From: Haliscomenobacter sp.
GTDB taxonomy: Bacteria; Bacteroidota; Bacteroidia; Chitinophagales; Saprospiraceae
Assembly (NCBI GenBank): GCA_016713275.1
Contig: JADJPL010000003.1
Coordinates: forward strand, 310,001 to 374,000
Direction: 5' to 3'
Length of the DNA: 64,000 nucleotides
Notes under the pieces: model-generated
The model's database searches: none
The model's input: only the letters and a program-made list of their open reading frames with translations
What the model was told of the DNA's origin: nothing
Part shown: one piece after another, positions 58,858 through 64,000 of the stretch
Layout of the letters: every line of letters starts with the position of its first letter
Numbering within the stretch: position 1 is the stretch's first letter
Translations under genes and position numbers: made by a program

Positions 58858-59444
58858 ATGGCTGTAAAAATCAGGTTGCAGCGAATGGGCCGTAAAAAGG
58901 CGCCTTTCTATCAGATTGTTGTAGCGGATTCCCGCGCTCCCCGCGATGGCCGCTATATCGACCGTTTGGGGACGTACAACCCTATGACCAAACCGGCGAC
59001 CATCGATATCGACCGGGAAAAAGCCTATGACTGGATTACCAAAGGCGCCCAGCCGACCGATACCGCCCGGGCCATCCTGCGTTTCAAAGGCATTTTCTAC
59101 AAAAGCACCTCATGCGCGGCGTGCAAAAAGGAGCGATGACGATCGAAGAGGCAGAAGTCAAGCACAAGGAATGGATCGATACCAAAGAAGCCCGTATCGC
59201 AGCCCGCGCCCTGCAGACGGCGCAGGAGAAAGCCGACTTCTTTGCGGCTGTAAATGGAACGGCGCCGGTGAAGATCGCCGCCCCTGCCGCTCCCGTTGTT
59301 GAAGAAGCTGCGGCGGTAGCGCCTGCCGTTGAAGAGGCCCCCGCCGTCGAAGAAGTCCAGGAGGTTCCGGTAGCAGAAGCTGCCGGCGAGCAAGAAGCAG
59401 CTGCAGAAGCAGCTCCGGAAGGTAGCACGGAACCGGAAGCGTAA
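58858..59444 (+). CDS. rpsP: Ribosomal protein bS16 with long acidic/alanine tail, one frameshift
   Basis: Small-subunit ribosomal protein. The conserved domain is MAVKIRLQRMGRKKAPFYQI and VVADSRAPRDGRYIDRLGTY, then ILRFKGIFY. One A missing from the run near 59100 truncates it; with five A the frame continues FYKKHLMRGVQKGAMTIEEA to the stop at 59444. The repaired protein is about 195 residues. The last 70 are an Ala/Glu/Val-rich, disordered-looking tail (EEAAAVAPAVEEAPAVEEVQ). Tailed bS16 proteins are known in Bacteroidota. As bS16 is normally needed, the frame break is almost certainly an error in the sequence. Confidence 0.92.
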
Positions 59445-59567
59445 CGGCCCGCGCCAGCCAGGATACAATTTCTGGCATATTTCCTGTAGCGTGGAATAGG
59501 ATTTCTTTTTCCGATTTCCTATTTTTACGGGATTAAGGCTACACGATTATTTTAAGATCATATTGCG

Positions 59568-59603
59568 GAACCTGGTAGTACCCGAAAACGTACTATCAGG
59601 TTC
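59568..59603 (+). promoter_or_regulatory. Hairpin in the leader of the gene at 59623
   Basis: GAACCTGGTAGTAC and GTACTATCAGGTTC pair over 14 positions with one G-U pair around CCGAAAAC. It ends 19 bases before the ATG. It is not followed by a T-run, so it is more likely a protein-binding or translation-control hairpin than a terminator. Confidence 0.4.
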
Positions 59604-59622
59604 GCCTTTAAAATGGCAAACC

Positions 59623-61014
59623 ATGTACGAACTCGAGCAGGAATATCTGGAAGAACTTGAGGCGCTCGCCGGGGAAATCCAGGAGTCGGAGGATCTTGCG
59701 AAATACCTAGAATCGGAGGAGGAAGAAGACTATAACCGGCTCAAAGAAGCCTTTGAACCGCAAATCGGCCTTCTGTACAACCGCGTAGCCGCAGAGAACC
59801 CGCTTCAAATTATCCCGTTTGAACTCGTCCTGCTGGACCCCGCCTTCGAAGGGTTGTTCCTCCCCAAAATTCTCGGATATGCGGTTCTGCGCGGAGAGCT
59901 CAACGACCAGTACCACTATGTCCGCTCCCAGGAACACTTCAAAGAGGTCCTGATGGCGATCTGCAACTCGACCAACTTTGAGATCCTGAAGCAACGTATC
60001 GGCCAATCGATCCAGATCGGCTTCGCTTTGAGCAGCGATATCTGGATCACCAACCTGATCAACAGCATCCCCAATAAACGCATCCGCTATTTTCTCCAAA
60101 GCCAGGTGCTGGAAAAATTCCGCCGCCTTCCGGAACGGGTGCATGGATACCAACGGTACAACAACCAGTTTCGCAACGACAATTTCCAAACGGCGGAATT
60201 CCCGGAAACCGCTACCGAACTCCCGGTGTTTTTTTCTTCCCTGAAAAACTTCCTCCTCTATCGCGCAAGCATTAAAGCGGATAATGCCAGCCTCGTTGTT
60301 CCTGTCGCTTCTTTTGTAGAAAATAAAGAATTTCAGGGCACGAAGGAGCATCTCCAGATCATGATGATCTATGCCATGTATTTTGAAAAAGGAAGCGAGG
60401 AGCGCCAGGCGCTCGCTGCCGTTTTTCAACAGGTCCGGTCGTCTATGCCCAACTTTACGGCGGCTTTCCTGGAATTCCTTTTGGAGCTCCATCATCTTCC
60501 CGATCCGATGGAGCTAGGCCCTGCCCAGGACAACCGCATGTCGGAACTGGCAGACAAATCCTATCCGGATGAACTCAGCGCCTACTATAAGCTCACCGAC
60601 GCGATCCACCAACAGGGATATATCCAACCCGAGGTACAGGAAGCCGTTAAAGTATTTTACAACCAGCACGAAGGGCTTTCTTCCATTAACGAGTGCCTGC
60701 GCCTGACCATCCGGCATTATTTTGAGCAATTTATCCGCCATTTGGAGGAGAGTGCCTACCCGGATTACATTGAAATTTGCAAACTTTTCCCCGTCTATAT
60801 GGGTATTTTTGTCAACCAGCAGTTCAATCAGGATCTGAAAGAACTCTCGATGGACTACCTCCAGCGCATGCTGGTTTATTATACCGACAAAAGAGGAAAA
60901 GATTATCAGGATATCAAGCGGTTTGTTTCTTCCGCTTTCCAGGAATTTGGCTTCCTGAAGGAAAAAGAACTGGTAGAAATCTTCAAGACCCGCCGGAAGA
61001 AAAAATCCGAATAG
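59623..61014 (+). CDS. Cytoplasmic protein of unknown function, 463 residues
   Basis: No family is recognised. The start at 59623 (MYELEQEYLEELEALAGEIQ) is preferred; the frame is open upstream, but that part encodes the leader hairpin. The N-terminus is strongly acidic and helical (ESEDLAKYLESEEEEDYNRL). Further parts are helical, with PFELVLLDPAFEGLFLPKIL, SDIWITNLINSIPNKRIRYF and YLQRMLVYYTDKRGKDYQDI, and a basic end (FKTRRKKKSE). There is no signal or membrane segment. It is intact, stands alone between rpsP and the terminator at 61049, and may be a lineage-specific core gene. Confidence 0.7.
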   Translation: MYELEQEYLEELEALAGEIQESEDLAKYLESEEEEDYNRLKEAFEPQIGLLYNRVAAENPLQIIPFELVLLDPAFEGLFLPKILGYAVLRGELNDQYHYVRSQEHFKEVLMAICNSTNFEILKQRIGQSIQIGFALSSDIWITNLINSIPNKRIRYFLQSQVLEKFRRLPERVHGYQRYNNQFRNDNFQTAEFPETATELPVFFSSLKNFLLYRASIKADNASLVVPVASFVENKEFQGTKEHLQIMMIYAMYFEKGSEERQALAAVFQQVRSSMPNFTAAFLEFLLELHHLPDPMELGPAQDNRMSELADKSYPDELSAYYKLTDAIHQQGYIQPEVQEAVKVFYNQHEGLSSINECLRLTIRHYFEQFIRHLEESAYPDYIEICKLFPVYMGIFVNQQFNQDLKELSMDYLQRMLVYYTDKRGKDYQDIKRFVSSAFQEFGFLKEKELVEIFKTRRKKKSE

Positions 61015-61048
61015 GATGTAAAGAGTAATGGTTAAAGGATGTTTGAGT

Positions 61049-61076
61049 GGGCCTCCGGCAGGAGGTCCGCTTTTTT
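61049..61076 (+). terminator. Intrinsic terminator after the 463-residue gene
   Basis: GGGCCTCC and GGAGGTCC pair over eight positions with one G-U pair around GGCA, followed by GC and six T residues. Its position after the plus-strand stop and before the convergent regulator gene fits. Confidence 0.7.
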
Positions 61077-61086
61077 GTTTCCTGCC

Positions 61087-61767
61087 CTATCCTGCAAATT
61101 TGTATCCCACGCCTCGGATGGAGTGAAAATACACCGGGTTGCGGGAGTCCTGCTCGAAATGGCGCCGAAACTTCAGGATGAAGTTGTCAATCGTGCGGGT
61201 GCTGGGAAATACATCGTATCCCCATACCGATTGCAGGATTTGCTGCCTGGATACGACTTCGCCCCGGCGGTCGATCAGCAGCTTGAGCAGCATGGCTTCT
61301 TTTTTGGTCAGCAAAAATTTACCCAATACGCCGTCCGCCTCGTACGTGATAAAATTGATCCGGTTGCCCCCGAATTCAAATACCTCTGGCGTGTTGGCCG
61401 GAGCTTTGCTGCTTCGGCGGATCAGATTCTGCACCCGGAGCAGCAGTTCCTCCAGCACAAACGGTTTGGTCAGGTAATCGTCGGCGCCCCGCTTTAACCC
61501 GGCAATCCGGTCGGCAGCCGTGTCTTTTGCCGTTAGGAAGATCACCGGCACGTCCATATTCGTAAGCCGGATCTGCTCGCAAACCTGAAACCCGTCCATC
61601 TCCGGCAGCATGACGTCCAGAATGAGCAGATCAAAATGCTGTTCGTTGAACAGACGGATCGCCTCCCTGCCCGAAGCGGCCTGGATCACCTCGTAGTTTT
61701 CCATCTCCAGGTTGAGGGTGATCACCTCGCGTATGTTCTCTTCATCTTCGACGAGCAAAATCCGCAT
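61087..61767 (-). CDS. OmpR/PhoB-family response regulator
   Basis: A 226-residue regulator. The receiver has MRILLVEDEENIREVITLNL, DLLILDVMLPEMDGFQVCEQ with the phosphorylated Asp, FLTAKDTAADRIAGLKRGAD and DYLTKPF. The winged-helix DNA-binding domain has LTKKEAMLLKLLIDRRGEVV, then VFPSTRTIDNFILKFRRHFE and FHSIRGVGYKFAG. It follows its cognate kinase on the minus strand with about 107 bases between. Target genes are unknown. Confidence 0.93.
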   Translation of the reverse strand: MRILLVEDEENIREVITLNLEMENYEVIQAASGREAIRLFNEQHFDLLILDVMLPEMDGFQVCEQIRLTNMDVPVIFLTAKDTAADRIAGLKRGADDYLTKPFVLEELLLRVQNLIRRSSKAPANTPEVFEFGGNRINFITYEADGVLGKFLLTKKEAMLLKLLIDRRGEVVSRQQILQSVWGYDVFPSTRTIDNFILKFRRHFEQDSRNPVYFHSIRGVGYKFAG

Positions 61768-61874
61768 AACGCATTCATTTTCTTTTCCGGGCTAAATTAC
61801 GGTTTCTTTAGCGGAATTTATCCGCCGGTTTGGCGAGGCCCTTCTGGGAGAAGAACGGGCAAAGCAACTACTGG

Positions 61875-62888
61875 TCAGGATTCCGGGAGGAACAAGGAAA
61901 ACACCGTACCCCTGGGGTGGTTGTCTTCTACCCTAATCCGCCCGTTATGGGCCCTTGACGATCTGATCGACAATATAAAGCCCCAACCCGGTGCCCTTGG
62001 TTTTGCGGGTATTTTCGTGGCCGATGCGGTAGAATTTTTGGAATACTTTCCTTTTTTCCCGGTCGGGAATGCCTGCCCCTTCATCCGCTACGGCCAGGGT
62101 GAACCCAGCAGGGCGTTCCTGGTAGGCCAGCCGGACGGCGATAACAGGCTTTTCGGAGGAGTACTTGACGCTGTTTTCCAGCAAGTTCAGCGCTATAGAG
62201 GTAAACCCCAGCTTGTCCCCGTACCAGGCCGGGATTTCCCGCTGGATGGCATATTGAAATACGGCATGGGGGTATTTATCCTGAAGCTTTTGGATGGTGT
62301 CCAGCAGCAACTCTGGTAGATTGACCTTCTCCCGGTAGGGCTGGTAGGCGGTCTCGAGTTTGGCGGACAGCAGCAGGTCGTCGACCAGATGGGTCAGGCG
62401 GTCCGTTTCTTTCAGGGCATTATTGCCCAGTTTTTCTAATTGGGGCCGGTCCAGATCGCGTTTGAGGACGGTTTCCAGCACCAGCCGGATGGAGGCCAGC
62501 GGGGATTTGAGTTCGTGTGTGATCGACAGCAGGAAATTGCGCCGGGTTTGTCCGGCGACGATCTCCTTATGATACCCCGGTTGATGAACCAAATCCCCAT
62601 GACGAGACTCAGCACAAAAACGGAGGCCTCCCCGAGGATCATCCATTCCTGATTCCGGTACCGGCGCTGCAGGGTTTGGTAGATTTCGGTTTCTAAAAAT
62701 GCTTCGTCGGTCCGCACAATCCCCTGGGCAATCAAGCCGATCTTGATCAGGTCCCGCTTTGGCATAAACGCATCCCTGTTCTTGGTAAACAGCAAAACAG
62801 ACCACCACGTGAACGCCATCAGCATATAAGCGATCACGACAAATGACAACAAGCGCAACTGAATATTCCGGCGGTCTTCCATGTACAA
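61875..62888 (-). CDS. Sensor histidine kinase, two frameshifts
   Basis: Membrane kinase paired with the OmpR-type regulator. Two helices bracket a short periplasmic loop (LLSFVVIAYMLMAFTWWSVL and MILGEASVFVLSLVMGIWFI). HisKA has NFLLSITHELKSPLASIRLV with the phosphoacceptor His. HATPase has IALNLLENSVKYSSEKPVIA, VADEGAGIPDREKRKVFQKF and GTGLGLYIVDQIV. Frames change near 62575 and near 61958, where the end GRIRVEDNHPRGTVFSLFLP lies in another frame. About 338 residues when joined. The start (MYMEDRRNIQ, or two codons later) is three bases after the hemL stop, so the three genes may form one transcript. Confidence 0.85.
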
Positions 62889-62891
62889 GTG

Positions 62892-64000
62892 CTAATCTAC
62901 CATAAAAACTTCATCCAGTGCCCCGCAAAATGCCCGTGCAGCCCATTCCAGATCCGCTTCTGTGTGCGCGGCGGATACAAATCCTACTTCATACCCGGAA
63001 GGACCGAGGTAAATCTGGCGGTTGAGGAGGGTCTGGTGAAGGGCTTTGAAATCGTCCATTCGCTTCGGATCGATTTCTTCGGCAGAACGAATGGAGGACT
63101 CGGAGAACGAAACCCAGAATATGGAGCCAATATGCGGGAAGCGGACCGGATACCCTTGCTCCCTGCAATGCGTCTCGATGGCGCCGGTAAACCGGTTCGT
63201 TTTCTCTTCCAACGCCTCGTAAAAACCGGGCTGGAGCAGTTGCTTCAACGCAGCAAGGCCTGCCGCCATCGCCACCGGGTTGCCGGAGAGGGTGCCAGCC
63301 TGGTATACCGGCCCATCGGGCGCTACATGGCCCATCAACTCCTTGCTGGCGCCATAAGCTCCAACCGGCATGCCTCCGCCGATGATTTTGCCGTAGGTCA
63401 CGATGTCTGGCCGGATATTAAAATATCCAGCAGCGCCCTCAATACCCACCCGAAATCCAGAGATCACCTCGTCGAAGATCAGCAGCGCCTGGTACTGGTC
63501 CGCTAAGCGCCGCAACGCTTCCAGAAAAGCAGCGTGCTGGAGCAGGAGGCCGTTGTTGGCAGGAATGGGTTCGATGATGATCGCGGCGATCTCGTGGCTA
63601 TGGCGTTCCAGGGTTTCCTGCACGAGGGCGTCGTCGTTGAGCGGAAGGACGAGTGTTTCCCTTGCAAAGGCCTCCGGGATACCGGCGGAAGTGCCGACGC
63701 CGAAGGTAGCCAGCCCGGACCCCGCTTTCACCATCAGCGAGTCCACGTGCCCGTGGTAACACCCTTCAAATTTGATGATCTTGGATTTGCCCGTAACGCC
63801 CCGGGCCAGGCGGATCGCCGACATCACCGCTTCCGTGCCGGAGCTGACGAACCGGATTTTTTCCACAAACCGGTTGTTGCGGACGATCAGTTCGCCTAGC
63901 TCCAGTTCAGGCAGCGAAGGCGCCCCAAAGGACGTCCCGTTGTGCACCGCCTCCAGAATGGCTTCGCGTACGACCGGGTGGTTGTGCCCCAGAATAAGAG
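62892..64000 (-). CDS. hemL: Glutamate-1-semialdehyde 2,1-aminomutase, 5' end outside window
   Basis: A PLP enzyme making 5-aminolevulinate for tetrapyrrole synthesis. The frame runs off the end of the window (LILGHNHPVVREAILEAVHN), so the N-terminal 60 or so residues are missing. Diagnostic parts are RFVSSGTEAVMSAIRLARGV, IIKFEGCYHGHVDSLMVKAG, LIFDEVISGFRVG and DIVTYGKIIGGGMPVGAYGA with the Schiff-base Lys, then YQAGTLSGNPVAMAAGLAAL. The frame is intact. It is the first visible gene of the minus-strand group with the two-component pair. Confidence 0.95.
   Translation of the reverse strand, partial: LILGHNHPVVREAILEAVHNGTSFGAPSLPELELGELIVRNNRFVEKIRFVSSGTEAVMSAIRLARGVTGKSKIIKFEGCYHGHVDSLMVKAGSGLATFGVGTSAGIPEAFARETLVLPLNDDALVQETLERHSHEIAAIIIEPIPANNGLLLQHAAFLEALRRLADQYQALLIFDEVISGFRVGIEGAAGYFNIRPDIVTYGKIIGGGMPVGAYGASKELMGHVAPDGPVYQAGTLSGNPVAMAAGLAALKQLLQPGFYEALEEKTNRFTGAIETHCREQGYPVRFPHIGSIFWVSFSESSIRSAEEIDPKRMDDFKALHQTLLNRQIYLGPSGYEVGFVSAAHTEADLEWAARAFCGALDEVFMVD

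Overview
The window looks like a Bacteroidota chromosome, probably from the Saprospirales side. The evidence is a type-A type IX secretion tail on a pectate lyase, a hybrid two-component regulator, TonB-dependent receptor architecture, a long bS16, and TAnnTTTG-type promoter elements upstream of some genes with no obvious Shine-Dalgarno sequences. Species cannot be named from the sequence. Many otherwise clear genes are broken by single-base changes, mostly in homopolymers, even in rpsP. I therefore treat most frameshifts as probable assembly error and give whole-gene spans.

Bases 1-35852 plus 40347-41741 form a pectin utilisation locus. Secreted enzymes are a PL1 and a PL10 pectate lyase, two CE8 pectinesterase-like proteins, a CE12 rhamnogalacturonan acetylesterase, a GH43, a GH105 and a GH28. 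Cytoplasmic enzymes cover both routes to 2-keto-3-deoxygluconate: KduI and KduD for the unsaturated uronate, UxaB and UxaA for galacturonate. A hexuronate transporter (exuT-like) and KDPG aldolase (kdgA) complete the set. Regulators are a 1430-residue hybrid sensor (35849-40141, minus) and a TPR histidine kinase with a LuxR-type response regulator.

The catabolic run is interrupted between kduD and the PL1 lyase by about 15 kb (3500-18800) of repeated, partly AT-rich accessory DNA. It holds four mosaic copies of an AAA ATPase / PD-(D/E)XK protein, an IS4-family element, three solo copies of a related IS end, four TlpA-like thioredoxin genes (three broken), and an operon end. That operon is TlpA-like, SGNH-like, then a truncated ATP-grasp reading frame resembling peptide maturases of grasp-with-spasm RiPP systems.

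Bases 41758-64000 are mostly core functions: hutU, a cysteine synthase/CBS-like enzyme, a NUDIX hydrolase, lepB, a DUF1573 protein, a coiled-coil membrane protein, a PolB-like exonuclease, a vanadium haloperoxidase-like lipoprotein, rpe, a TonB-dependent receptor, rpsP, an OmpR-type two-component pair and hemL (cut by the window edge). Several junctions between genes here carry inverted repeats built from heptamer units that begin at the stop codon, and two intergenic regions look like related small RNAs or leaders.
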